From contig JBBMOL010000138.1 in assembly GCA_037954665.1 (NCBI GenBank), forward strand, positions 1 to 64,000: a stretch of 64,000 nucleotides of DNA, given 5' to 3'. The position numbers were made by a program, and so were the translations under genes. A model generated the notes under the pieces. It saw only the letters and a program-made list of their open reading frames with translations, did no database searches and had not been told where the DNA came from. Within the stretch, counting starts at the first letter, position 1, and every line of letters starts with the position of its first letter. Of this stretch, positions 1-11,160 are shown one piece after another. The DNA comes from Laguncularia racemosa (lineage: Eukaryota > Streptophyta > Magnoliopsida > Myrtales > Combretaceae).

Positions 1-34
1 TGGAGTTGCCACCCAACTGTTGTTGGGAAAAGTG

Positions 35-67
35 AATTAAGACTAAAGGAGCGGATTAGTCTTAATT
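35..67 (-). other. Perfect hairpin in family A LTR, copy 1
   Basis: Two 12-nt arms (35-46 and 56-67) pair perfectly around a 9-nt loop at 47-55. Read on the LTR sense strand the arms are AATTAAGACTAA and TTAGTCTTAATT with loop TCCGCTCCT. The same position in the other two family A LTRs carries a hairpin with a different stem sequence but the same pairing and a similar loop (C, C/T, GCTC core). A second short stem, CCCAAC/GTTGGG, lies next to it at about 12-28. Confidence 0.8.
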
Positions 68-974
68 TAGACTACTAGTCGTCGTTATTTCCTCTTCTCG
101 TTTTTTGTGAGAAGAGAAAAAGGGAAAACCAGAGTTTCTAAGTCCGGAGGCTAACCTATTAAAACCTTTACGGTTACCACCTAATCTCTCAAAATTGTTC
201 ATCTCTAGAAATGTGTTTCATTGTGTCTTTGTTACTTTTATTATGTTTTTGAATTTATTCAAGAAAAATGATTTTTCATTTATTTTAGGGGTTGACCCGA
301 ATGGGTGCCTACGTACCTGCTACTTAGGATCAAACAAGCCGTAGTTCGCTTTTCTGAAAACCTTTAGGTTTGTTAATGAATTTTAATTTTGAAAACTCTT
401 TTGATTTAAGTTCTTAACGTCTTTGGGATTTTTCTAAAACTTCTAAGCCTAAACTTTGAATTTGATTTTTTTTTTGAAAATGATTTTGAGGGAAAACATC
501 AATTTTGAGTTTATTTGAAGAAAAGGATTTTTCTAAGTGTTAAAATTTATTTTTACGATTCTTTTATAATTCTTTTGAATTTTTTATGATTTTTGTGATT
601 TTCATGATTTTTGTGATTTTTATAAGTTTTGGAAGTTTTTCATGATTTTTGTGATTTTTATAAGTTTTGTTGAAAATTTTATCTTAAGTTTATTTTCTAT
701 CCTATTTTGAAATTTAAAATTTTTTTATTATTTTTTTTCTAATATTTCTATTATTTTTCTTCATTTTTATTTTTATTTTTTCTTATTTCCTATTTTCTAT
801 TTTCTATTTTCTACATTATTAAATCCTAGAAAAATACAATTTCTACATTTTCCTATTTATTGAAAATATAAATAAATAAATGGCTAACAATATAATCAAT
901 AATAATAAATAAATTCAACATAAACAAATAAACAAAATAAGTAAAATAAATAATAAAAAAAATCTGGAAAATCC

Positions 975-983
975 GACTTACCT
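975..983 (-). promoter_or_regulatory. Splice-donor-like AGGTAAGTC, family A LTR copy 1
   Basis: On the LTR sense strand this reads AGGTAAGTC, a strong match to the plant 5' splice-site consensus. It is about 315 nt downstream of the TATA box and sits where GC-richer sequence gives way to a very AT-rich tract, as at an exon/intron edge. The identical 9-mer occupies the same place in the other two copies (14561-14569 and 56498-56506). Use as a splice site is inferred; no acceptor was identified. Confidence 0.5.
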
Positions 984-1298
984 GGATCCGGATCGGTGCG
1001 CGGGTCGGATCGGATCGGGTTGGATCGGGTCGAGTCGAATCGGTCGGACGCGGCGGCGGTATTGGCTCGTTCACGGCGTTCCGGCGGTCGTTTGCGGCGG
1101 GTGAAGTGTCGAATCCTAGCTTCTTGAGGGTGCTGAGTCCGATGGTGGTGGCAGTTTACTCCCAGAACGTCTCCTTGCGGCGGTTTGAACTCCGGTCGGT
1201 GGTCACGGCTTCAAGCTCCTCCGACGTACTCCGATTCGCTCCTTTCTCTCTCTTTCTCTCACTTTTTCTTCTTGTTTCAGCTTCCTCCTGTTCTCCTC

Positions 1299-1306
1299 TA
1301 TTTATA
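1299..1306 (-). promoter_or_regulatory. TATA box of family A LTR copy 1
   Basis: TATAAATA on the minus strand, within CTATAAATAG. It marks the U3/R side of the LTR about 670 nt from the LTR start. The same octamer is present in the other family A LTRs at 13388-13395 and 56209-56216. A start site about 30 nt downstream is inferred. Confidence 0.6.
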
Positions 1307-1599
1307 GGAACCTCGAACTCCTCTTGGATAAGCTCGAATCGGCCAATTTAGATAAACCCATATTTTTCCGTTTCTTAGATTTGATTTTATCCAATCCATT
1401 TGATACCGATTTGTTGTAATCTTACCATTTATCTGGATAATTCGGTCTTGGATTTATTGAAATCTAAAAAGATTTGAAGAAATCCAGCAATTTCAGCCTT
1501 ATCGGACTTTTGCCGGATTTTTCTCCGGCTGGGCTTGCGAAGAAGATGATCACGCGCGACGCGCGTGACTTCCCTCGGCCAATCACATGCTGCCACGTG

Positions 1600-1735
1600 G
1601 CAGCTCCAGGCGAAAGGCAAAAAAAAAAGTTTGCACAGAATGCTCAGGGGAGGATTCGAACCTACAACGTCTGGCCTCCACACGTTCCTCACGCACACAC
1701 ACGAGCTAGCTGAGCTGGCCCAATTTCCCGATTTT
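1600..1735 (-). other. tRNA-like segment with Pol III B-box in LTR U3
   Basis: The minus strand carries a perfect B-box-like GGTTCGAATCC (complement of 1652-1662). About 60-70 nt upstream is CAGCTCAGCTAGCTC, a weak A-box resembling the D-arm of a tRNA. No acceptor stem or full cloverleaf is evident, so it is not a tRNA gene. Comparable segments occur in the other family A copies. Nearby at 1551-1569 is a CpG-rich inverted repeat (TCACGCGC / GCGCGTGA, 3-nt loop). Confidence 0.4.
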
Positions 1736-1978
1736 ATTTACATCGCAAATTGTACATATGCGATGCAATTTTTTATTTTTTTGTATTTTTTGAAATTTCA
1801 AAAATTTGTAAAAATTGTTTATTATTTATTATTGCCATTCCTGAAATCATTTTTCAAAATTAAAGTGTTTTCCTATTTATTTTTATTTTTTGAACATTTT
1901 CATTATTTATGGAAAATTAGGAAAAATTGATTATTATCGAGAATTGTTGATTCCGAGGGCAAAAATGGGGTGTTTACA

Positions 1979-2598
1979 TAGTTCTTGAAGAACCAAGAGA
2001 GGTGCCTCTCAAAAGTGTTTAATGTTCAAAGATGTATGTTGTTCATTGTTCTAAACCCTAGGAGCTTTTATACTAGGGTTACAATTCGTGTAAAACATGT
2101 CCAAAACGACGTAGTTTAGATAAGTGGCGTAAAAACGCGAAAACAGAACAAGCTGGCCGGTAGGGGATACACAGCCGTGTACACGACCGTGTACTTTGGC
2201 CGTGTACTTTTCTATGCAACTTCGGGCAACATACACGCCCGTGTACTTTGGCCGTGTATCTTTCTGTGCAACTTCTAGCAACATACACGCCTGTGTACTT
2301 TGGCCGTGTATCTTTCTGTGCAATTTTGGAATTCCTACACGGCCGTACCTTGAAAGTACACGCCCTCTTCATCCCGTGTCCAGTATAACTTGTACAAAAG
2401 CAAGGGCTTCCCATGGTTATTCCAATCCGTTCCAACTTCATGATTGCTCCAATCCTTTCCGGCTTCATGGACAACCTTTATCAACCCATTAAGTGCTTCC
2501 TTGAATCGTTTTGCTTGATTTCTTGTGATCGGTCCAGGCGGCACTTCAAGAGGATCCACATTTCTTCTTCGGCTTGGCTCTCATCATGGATCTCATCA
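1979..2598 (-). mobile_element. Family B (CRM-like) LTR fragment, minus strand
   Basis: Closely similar to the LTRs at 16064-16876 and 20608-21410. Its right edge is the LTR start (sense TGATGAGATCC, complement of 2588-2598). The left part of the LTR has been interrupted by the family A LTR at 1978. No polypurine tract follows at 2599, so this is not a 3' LTR: it is a solo LTR or a 5' LTR whose body lies left of the window. Codons for the C-terminal end of the family B polyprotein (GPITRNQAKRF-like) lie inside it on the minus strand, because in this family the reading frame extends into the LTR. A TATA-like TATAAAAG lies near 2067-2074 (minus). Confidence 0.85.
2187..2342 (-). repeat. 52-bp tandem repeat with ACACG/CGTGT motifs in LTR U3
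   Basis: Three units of 52 bp begin at 2187, 2239 and 2291 (the last incomplete). Each carries CGTGTACTTTGGCCGTGTA and CAACATACACGC. They lie upstream of the LTR TATA box. The corresponding U3 region of the plus-strand copy has its own 53-bp duplication (11264-11369). Confidence 0.75.
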
Positions 2599-3960
2599 AT
2601 TACGCTTTTGGGAGCCCGAGCTTGTGGCTTTCTTTATCGGTCCACATGAGATTACCTTTGAAGAATATACATAACTTCTCTAGGCTCCTCCACTTTCCAA
2701 TGGGATATATATGCCAAATTTAGAAGCCGAGCTAGCTAGCATCTTCAGTAGACTTTTAGGGATTCGCAGATTAGTAATCAACAAAGCATTAGGGATTATC
2801 AAAGGACATAGCCTTTAACTAGATGACTTGTAGACATAGTTTGGGGAAAGTTTTGATTTTAAAGATAAAAAGGACATCCTATGTGGAAGCCCTAAGGACT
2901 ACAAACAGAATTGAATGCATGCCTTCATCTTAACGACATTTGCAACCATTCTTTTCCCTACCAAGGTTTTCTACATTCATTACAGAGTCATAGAATTAGT
3001 GACTCAATTTTTAGAGAGAAAGTCTTATATTCTAGCTCTTTTAGCTGAACATATTTGAAACTTAAATTTTGTGAAGAAGAATGGTCATGGAATTTTCTCC
3101 TCCAACATCAATCTAATCTTAATTTGGTTTGTGAGCCATCTCAAGTGTTTTCGGTCTAAACATGGTTAGATAATCATTAACCCAACAAATCGACATTATA
3201 GATTCTTGTGCAGATATGATGGAATTACCAGATGATGTTTCTAACCATAGTGAGGTTGAGGTACTCAAAAGCTCTAGTGTTGAGGATATCTTATGGACTA
3301 CCAAATGGAACTATAGCAATAAAGTTACATTGACATGCAAGAACTTCTAGCGATTCCATTAATTGAACTTAATTAGTGTACAAGCTATCATCCATATTCA
3401 ATGATCCATCAATTTGGTACCATCCAAGACATAGTCCATAAGTCCTCATTGAAAGTAGTTACATTTGAATTTCAAAACCCAAACATATTAGTAACTGATA
3501 AGGTTGCTAAATTGATAGAAGTAAGGGCCTTTTGGGAATCTTGAATTGAAAGCCCTAATATTGATCTAGGAGAACTAGATGGTGAAGTGAGAAAACATCG
3601 AGCTGTTAGGGACTTTATCATTAACTAGCTGTACAAAATGGGAGAAAGGGTTTATCGGGTTCTCGATGTCATTCATCTTACACCAAGAAATCCAAGCCTA
3701 GAAATAAAGACTTATATAGAGCAAGTGTAAGCCTAGATGGAAGTCTATTTTGAAACTATGGAAGGTAAGAAAGATGTAGGGAAAAATAGATGCAAGGAAT
3801 TTAGCTAGAGGAATAAAGCACTTGAAGCCTAGTTGAGGAAGGTTTAAGAGAGGGTTAAGGAATTAGAAGTTTTTGCAAAAGACAAGGGGAAGAAGAAAGA
3901 ATCAACATCCATCTATTAAAAGAAGAAGAAGTCAGAAGTTATTACAAAAACTAGTGGCTA
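2599..3960 (+). other. Decayed sequence with traces of a lost reading frame
   Basis: No intact ORF. Between about 3580 and 3960 the plus strand gives a run of protein-like pieces rich in charged residues, broken by stops (for example GERVYRVLDVIHLTPRNP and KELEVFAKDKGKKKE). This may be an old gag or host-derived remnant; I do not recognise the family. The rest shows no feature I can support. Confidence 0.3.
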
Positions 3961-4266
3961 AGGAAGGAAAAGCAAAACTTAGATTATAGGATTTTTTTTT
4001 TTTTTTTACTTTAGATACTTTTCTCTTTGAATAATGTAATCAAACACTAATTTTTGCAATATTAATAAAATTTCAGTATTTCCACTTCGTTAATTAGTTG
4101 TTGGTTCCTATTTTGCCCTTCATATCTACATATGCATGCCTCATTTTCTTATCATTATACTTGTCACTTTTCTTTATCTCTATTAATTTATTCATCATCA
4201 AAGACTTTATTTCATAAATTTTGGTACTCATCTTATCTTGTCTTTATTGTTTTCATTAAAGCTTTC

Positions 4267-4297
<31 letters not shown>

Positions 4298-7280
4298 GAG
4301 ATTAGATTTTCTAGCCACCTTAGATTTTCTTTTATATTTTGTAAAGCATTATTCTACTTTAGTAATTTACCCTTTGTAAAATATTGTCTACAATCGTAGT
4401 CTCAAAAAAAAAAAAAAAAATCATCCACCTTAAGATTTCCTCTTTACCTTATAAAATATTGTCACTTTTGTAATAACAACTTCCTTTTTATATATTCACA
4501 AGAACCAAAAATTCAAAAAGTTCTCAATTGTCTCCTTAGGCGGCTTGTCATCTTAGATTAGCAGGTTGATATCTTGTAAATAAATTCTCCTTTTGTAAAA
4601 ATTTAAATATGTTGTTTTAAGAATAGAAAAAAGAAATTAAAAAAAAAACTCGAAAACCTTCCAAAAATTCTAAAAAAATAATAATAACAAAAATTCAAAG
4701 AAATATATAGATTAGAGTACCATTCATCCTAGTTCATTTCCCCTTGCAAATATTATTTTTTATTAGGTTGTAAATGTGTTTTCCTTTAGGATAATCGTAA
4801 TTCTACCTATCATCCATTGATTGTAAATACCATTCTTCCTAAATTATCATCTTAAGATAGCATTTGTTACTTAAGTTGATGTCTTATAAACAAAGTTTCC
4901 CTCCTTTGTAAAACTTTCAATCTATTTTTTTTTTTAAATTCAACCAAAGAAAAATCTTAAAAAATTAAAGAATTGAGAAGAAGAAAAAAGAAAGAAAGAA
5001 AGAAAGAGAGCAAGAGAGAGTAGATTCACTTAAGACTTGTGATTTCATATTTTCCTTGCAAAATAATCATTAACCTTAGATTTTTTTCCCTTACTTTGTA
5101 AAATATTTCTCCGCTTTTGTATAAATAAAAATAAAAAGGTTCTTCGATTGTAAATAATAGTTGCCACCCTTGTAGTTGTAAAGAATCACCATTGTTATCA
5201 CTTTTTCTTAAGTTATTATTTGTCACTATCTCTTTCTAGTTTTTTTTTTATTGCTTTTTTTAAAAAATTTAGGAAAATCGAGTTGCTAACAGTAAGAATT
5301 TCTTCTAAGGTCCTAAAATTTGCTTCTAAGCTGATCAGCCCAACTTAAGGCTTATGGTCACTTACTCTGAACCTACATTGCTTAATATAAGATTAAAGAT
5401 CTCCATAGCCAACTCTTAACTTGAAAACCGTAAACATAAAAGTCCACTCACTTCAAAAAGTCTCCTTACCTACTCTAAACACAAAAACATAACAACCATT
5501 TTACCTAATTTAGTCTCAAAACACAAAGCCTTCCCACCCCCTCTAACCTTAGAGGCTACACTTGAAGTTTCTCTCAATCAGGAGTTATTTATTTTAGTAA
5601 ACAAGAAATGGGGACAACTAATTTTTTAGGCACACTTTTGAAGTGCCTATGGTCAACTACCAACAAGGGCATAAAGAAGATTGGCTTAACCAAATCAGTC
5701 TTGGGTAACTAAATTCCTAAGAGGGATAAGTTAAGACCAAATCATTTTGATAGGGGCACATAGCTTGCAAAGACATTAGGGGCTTTGATGAATAGGGGCA
5801 AATTTGGTAAAATGGAGAGATATCTCATTTTCTCAAAAGGTTTAAGATGAAAAGAGGCAAACCACATCCCAAACACTAATCCTTAAACATTTGAGAGTTA
5901 AGTGCTATTAATGTAAGGTTTTTGGACTCATTCCTTAAAGGAGGTCCATCTTGAATTTGAGCCTATATAAGAAGAATTTCAAAATTTAACCCTGTCAAGA
6001 ATCACTCTACAATGGGGTAATTAGGAGGATAAGGAAATCAATCGGGAGAAAAGGAATTAACTAAACAGTGCTTGCTCTATTTGTAACAATTCAAGGTTAA
6101 TTTTTTCCATGAATAATTTATTTCCTTTAAGATGAAGAAAAGCCCACATTATGAAAAACCACACATGATCCACAAGAGATAATCACCATTGCCCTCCCTC
6201 CTCACCTCCCCCCCCAAAAAAAAGGATAAAAAGAAAAGAAAGGGAAAGAAATGTGAAAAACCTAAGAATGTAGTTAAACCCATATACAATAAAAAAAAAA
6301 TGAGCCCAAAAATACTTGAAAACACCAATGCCCAAACATTACAGTTCAAAGATATGTCCTACCTACAATATCATCTTTCTCTAAAAGCTTCTTTAGATCA
6401 TTGAAAATAATTTTTCTTAAGCAAAATTAAAAAAAAAAAAAAAAGCTTTTGAAACTAGGGCAAGTACTATTCTAGTTTTTCTCAAGGCTTCTTGACTTGT
6501 AAACCCATGTTGAAATGATGATTCTTTCAAAATAAACCTTTACATTAATACTTTGTTAGAACTAATAATCAAAAACCTATATTGCATTACAAATTAAAAA
6601 AAAAAAGGCCTAATAGAGTGTATTACTTATAAGAGAGACCATAATTTTTGGAATAGAAGTAAAGAGTAACATTTAAACCAAGAGAGTGTAAGGAAGTCCT
6701 CTTAGATTAAACCACTTAAGAATGAGATATCTATTTCCAAATGGAAGAAGGAAAGTTGAAGTCATCCCTCAAGGGCATTGTTTATCCCAAATTCAAATAT
6801 ACATGCCCTAAGAAGAAGATATAAGTCTTAAGAAACTCCTTAAGAGATGATTGGTTAAGCTAAGACACCACTTTTCCAAGATTAAACCAAATCCTCCAAG
6901 TAAAATGAGGCAAAAGAGTAAGTGATAGTTGAATAGTAGGGCAAGTCTACCCATTTATTTGTAGTTTTTGGGCATTTTATCAAACTCTCTACTTGTTAGA
7001 AATTTTTTTTAAATAATTCTTTTAGATTTTAGCCTAACCTAAAAAAGAAGAAAAAAGGGAAATTTGAGAAGAAGGAAAAAATTTTCAAAGTTTGCCAAAA
7101 GATACTTTAATACCTTGTCACCTTATCCTTAAGTTTAGAAGAGCATTTTTCTTCTTCTTCTTCTTCTTCTTTATTTATTTTTTTTTTTAATTTAGAAAAC
7201 CTTTATTTATCAAGAGTTTCAAGTTACCTCAATTTAGAAACTTTTGACCATTATTTTTCAAAAAACAAAAGATTCTCACT
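3961..7280. other. AT-rich non-coding stretch with low-complexity tracts
   Basis: No gene seen. It contains homopolymer A/T runs, an (AAT)n tract at about 4266-4296, a GAAA/GA-rich tract near 4983-5018, and a (CTT)n tract near 7149-7172. Between about 4300 and 5220 there is a worn repetition of a phrase resembling 'CACCTTAGATTTTC...TTTGTAAAATATTGTC', suggesting a very diverged tandem repeat. Taken with the 80-bp array and PPT at 12516-12526, it could be the long 3' untranslated part of an old family A element, but that is inference. Confidence 0.4.
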
Positions 7281-7365
7281 TAGGAGTTTATTATTACTTT
7301 AGGATAGTTAGCCTATAGGGGCACTTTCCTAAACATTCTTCTTTTATGGTTGCCAATCTAAAGAG
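7281..7365. repeat. Single left-hand unit of the 80-bp tandem repeat
   Basis: About 85 bp (GTTAGCCTATAGGGGCACTT, TGGTTGCCAATCTAAAGAGATG) resembling the units at 11862-12290. The family B element at 7366-11821 therefore sits inside a once continuous repeat array, with one unit left on this side. Confidence 0.6.
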
Positions 7366-7763
7366 ATGTTCATATATTCAATTTCATAGTGTTAATTGTC
7401 TATTGAAAGTGTAGTACCTACTATTCAATTTTGTTACAAAAAAAAAAAAGAAGAATCACGACACAAAAAAAGAGAGAGCATGATCAAGAGCAACAACAAA
7501 GACAAAAAAAAAATTCAGAAAGAAAAGAGGAAATTTACGAACCTTAGAGTTGTTTTGAATTCTACGGAAGGGAATTGGTGTAGTTTAGGTTAGTTCCGAG
7601 AGAATTGAGAAGAGGAATTGGTGAGTTGATATCATCATCGCTTGTGAGAATAAACGAGTGACTGTGTGATATCATCCTTTGAGTGAAACATGTAAGGGAG
7701 TGTATCGTGAGGTTTAATCATATATATATATTTGTGTTAGTACTAATCTTTTCTGCAGGAACT

Positions 7764-9622
7764 ATGTCGAGGCAACATTCTCCTGAAAGTGAGAGGGGAA
7801 GGTTTGATGCTAGGTTAGTGATTGAGGCGTTGAGGGGTGAGATAAAGAGAATGTTTCAGGAGGGGATGGAATAAATTCATGAGACGGTAGAGCAAAGACT
7901 AGAGCAATCTACAAACGTCTTCCAAGGGCGTAAGAGAGAGAGTCGTTCTAGGAGAGTACAAAGGGGTGGAGATGAAATGTCGGGTGATGACTTTGATGAG
8001 CCTTCTGTCGGGAGTTATCGAGGATATAGTGGTAGGAATAGAGGAACTAGGGATTGGGAAGATAGAGGAGATAGGAATAGAGAGGATAATCATTTAAGTA
8101 GTATAAAGATGAAGATTCCTCCTTTCCAATGGAAGAATGATCCCGAGGCATACTTAGAGTGGGAGAAGAAGGTAGAGATGGTATTTTATTGTCATAACTA
8201 TAGTGGGAGAAAGAAAGTGAAACTTGTTGCCATTGAATTTTCGGATTATGCCATAGTGTGGTGGGATCAACTAATGTTGAATAGAAGAAGGAATGGCGAA
8301 CCACCTATTGAGTCTTGGGAAGAGATGAAAAGGGTGATGAAGAAGCGGTTGTACTTGCATATTACTATCGTAAATTGCACAACAAATTGCAAACTCTTAG
8401 GCAAGGAAGCCGAAGTGTGGATGAGTATTTCAAGGAGATGGAAGTTACGATGATCAGGGCGAATGTAGAGGAGGACAGAGAGGCTACCATGGCTAGGTTT
8501 CTTACTGGATTGAATAGAGAAATTCAAAATTTCGTTGAATTGTAGCATTATGTAGAATTAGAAGATATGGTTCATATGGCTATAAAGGTTGAGAACCAGC
8601 ATAAGAGGAAAGGTAGTAGTAATGCACGGTTTCAACAGGGCACTGGTTCATCCACCTGGAAGACTAACCAATGGAAGAAGGAAGAAAGGCCTTTACCCAC
8701 TAAACCGAAAGGAGAGCAGAGGCAAGCGGGTTCTACTCCTAGTAACCAAGGTAACCCTGATTCTTCTACTTTTAGAAATCGTGACATTAGATGTTTTAAA
8801 TGCCAAGGTAGAGGCCATATTGCTAGTCAATGTCCGAATAGGCGTGTTATGATTTTGCGTGATGATGGTGAGTATGAGATTGAGGGGGATAGTGAGGAAG
8901 ATGATATGCCTCCATTAGAGGACACTAGTGATGATGAGGAGCCTGCAATAGGGAGGTTAGTGGCAATAGTGAAGCGAGCTTTGATTGTGCAGGTGAAGGA
9001 AGAAGAGGAGGTGCAAAGAGAGAATATATCTCATATTAGATGTTATCTAGGAGATCATATTTGCAATTTGATCATTGATGGAGGAAGTTGCACCAATGTG
9101 GTGAGTAATTTTATTGTTGAGAGGCTAGGACTCAAAACTATTAGACACCCTAGTCCATATAAATTGCAGTGGTTGAATGATAGTGGTGAGACTAAGGTGA
9201 GTAAGCAAGCCTTGATTGCTTTTCGCATTGGTAGGTATGAGGATGAGGTGTTATGCGATGTAGTGCCAATGCAGGCGTGTCATGTGTTGTTGGGGTGGCC
9301 ATGGCAATTTGATAGGAAGGTTGTTCATGATGGCTTTTCTAACAAGTATATGCTTGTTCACCAGGGGAAAAGCTTTAATCTTAAACCGTTAACACCTAAA
9401 CAGGTGTATGAGGATCAGTTGCAGCTACAACAATCTTTTGCAAAACATAAGGTGAGTGAAAAACAAAGGGAGAGTGAGAGAGCAAAAGACAGCGAGAAAG
9501 AAAAGGAATACAAAAGTCGATCTCAAAAGGAAAAAGAGAGGAAGGCTGGAAAGAGTGTGAGAGACCAAGTTGAAAGGGGATCAACTTTGGTGGTGAGTGA
9601 AAAGGAGAGTGCAGCCTTGTAA
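7764..9622 (+). pseudogene. Family B gag-protease, broken
   Basis: Starts at ATG 7764 (MSRQHSPE), the same start as in the minus copy (20095). Gag capsid part: PPFQWKNDPEAYLEWEKK and the IVWWDQL block (about 8120-8280), typical of CRM/Reina gag. A CCHC zinc knuckle, CFKCQGRGHIASQC (C-x2-C-x4-H-x4-C), is near 8792-8833, followed by an acidic linker. The protease has an active-site-like IIDGGSCTNVV at about 9072-9104 (Asp-Gly in place of the usual DTG/DSG) and HVLLGWPWQFDRKV downstream. A lysine/glutamate-rich tail (KEKEYKSRSQKEKERK) links to RT. Damage: stop at 7872-7874, frameshift about 8355, stop at 8543-8545, stop at 9620-9622. Confidence 0.85.
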
Positions 9623-9634
9623 AAGGAGAGTTAA

Positions 9635-11160
9635 GTGGCAAGAGCGAGCGTAGTGAGGAGAGCGTTAGTGATGAAGCAACCTATGTTGTTGCTGGTTTTT
9701 AAGGAAACATGTCTGAATACTAACGAACTATCTAACTCTTTGCCTAATGTGGTTGTGTCTATTGTGCAGGACTTTGAAGATGTCTTCCCTGAGGAGATTC
9801 CAAAGGGATTGCCACCTATTCGTGGTATTGAGCACCAGGTTGACCTAGTACCTAAAGCATCGATTCCAAACAAGCCAGCTTATAGGAGCAATCCGGAGGA
9901 GACAAAGGAACTCCAAAGGCAGGTCGATGAATTAATGGAGAAGGGGTATGTGAGGGAAAGCATGAGCCCATGCGCAGTGCCTGTGATTTTGGTGCCTAAG
10001 AAGGATGGGTCATGGAGAATGTGTGTTGACTGTCGCGCCATCAACAACATCACGGTAAAGTATCGTCATCCTATTCCTCGCTTAGACGACATGTTAGATG
10101 AGTTACATGGGTCTAGTGTCTTTTCCAAAATTGATCTGAAAAGCGGATATCACCAAATTTGAATGAATGAAGATGATGCTTGCAATATTGCTACTTTGTT
10201 CTTTAGGGAAGTTGTGAGATTACATGGTATGCTTAGAACAATCGTATCGGATAGAGATGCTAAGTTCTTAAGCTACTTCTAGAAGACCTTGTGGGCTAAG
10301 TTAGGAACTAAGTTATTGTTTTCTACTACTTGTCATCCACAGATTGATGGTCAAACTGAGGTAGCAAATCGAACTTTATCTACTTTGCTGAGGGCTATCA
10401 TTAAAAAGAACATTAAAAGTTGGGAGATTGTTTGCCGCATGTTGAATTTGCCTATAATCGTACAATGCATTCTGCTACTAAGTTTACTCCTTTTGAAATT
10501 GTGTATGGTTTTAATCCACTAACTCCTTTGGATTTATCACCTTTTCCTATTTCTGAGTATGTTAATCTAGATGGCAAGAAGAAAGCAGAATTTGTTAAAC
10601 AGATCCATGAGAAGACAAGGCTAAACATTGAGCGATGAACAGAGCAGTATGTGAAACAAGCCAACAAGGGTCGTTGACAAGCTGTCTTTGAACCTGGAGA
10701 CTGGGTTTGGGTTCACATGCGTAAAGAGCGGTTTCCTGTGCAGCGTCGATCTAAACTACTTCCTAGAGGCGATGGACCATTTCAAATCCTTGAGCGCATC
10801 AATGATAATGCATACAAGATAGATTTACCCGGTGAGTATCAAGTAAGTGCTACATTTAATGTTACTGATTTGAGTCCTTTTGATGCCGGCGATGATTTGA
10901 GGACAAATCCTTTTCAAGAGGAGGGGAATGATGAGATCCATGATGGGAGCCAAGCCAGAAGATGGAATGTGGATCCTCTTGAAGTGCCACCTAGACCAAT
11001 CATAAGAAATCGAGTGAAACGATTCAAAGAAGCACTTAACAGGTTGATAAAGGATGTCCACGAAGCCGAAAAGGATTGGAGCAATCATGAAGCTGGAATG
11101 GATTGGAACAGCCATGGGAATGCCCTTGCTCTTGTACAAGTCATAATGGATACGGGTTGA
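9635..11160 (+). pseudogene. Family B RT/integrase fusion remnant, broken
   Basis: The N-terminal RT part runs from about 9635 to 10172 (IEHQVDLVPKASIP, VPKKDGSWRMCVDCRAINN, HPIPRLDDMLDELHG, KIDLKSGYHQI). The frame then passes directly into integrase (DDACNIATLFFREVV at about 10172-10216). The RT active site, RNase H, integrase zinc finger and first catalytic Asp are all missing. The second catalytic Asp (VSDRD) and the Glu (DGQTEV) remain, as does the C-terminal GPF domain (RGDGPFQILERINDNAYKI). A stop at 10160-10162, another near 10278, a frameshift near 10425 and stops at about 10636 and 10675 break it. The last 77 or so codons lie inside the 3' LTR, ending at TGA 11158-11160. Confidence 0.85.
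10916..10928 (+). promoter_or_regulatory. Polypurine tract of plus-strand family B element
   Basis: AAGAGGAGGGGAA lies immediately before the LTR start TGATGAGATCC. It primes plus-strand DNA synthesis. It is also coding here (QEEGN in the polyprotein frame). The same tract precedes the 3' LTR of the minus copy (16877-16891). Confidence 0.8.

Larger units (their letters stand above)
1..1978 (-). mobile_element. Family A long LTR (about 2 kb), cut by window start
   Basis: The minus strand starts at 1978 with TGTAAACACCCCATTTTTG and runs off the left edge of the window. The same order of landmarks is found at 55480-57573 and 12528-15398: TGTAAA(C/T)ACCC start, tRNA-like boxes, TATAAATA, AGGTAAGTC, an AT-rich tract, a GTACGTAGGCACCC-like motif (here near 305-318), then a hairpin and GTTGGGTGGCAACTCC near the end. 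The right edge abuts a family B LTR at 1979, so this copy is inserted in that LTR. The other edge and the second TSD lie outside the window, so I cannot tell a solo LTR from the end of a complete element. No protein is encoded; small ORFs inside are chance. The superfamily (perhaps Tat/Ogre-like Ty3) is inferred from LTR length only. Confidence 0.8.

Noticed and set aside
1600..1735. tRNA gene
   Set aside because: B box is good but there is no acceptor stem, anticodon stem or proper A box.
2051..2492. Overlapping ORFs with repeated YTPVYFGR/CTGVYVAR-like phrases
   Set aside because: Translations of the 52-bp U3 tandem repeat on both strands.
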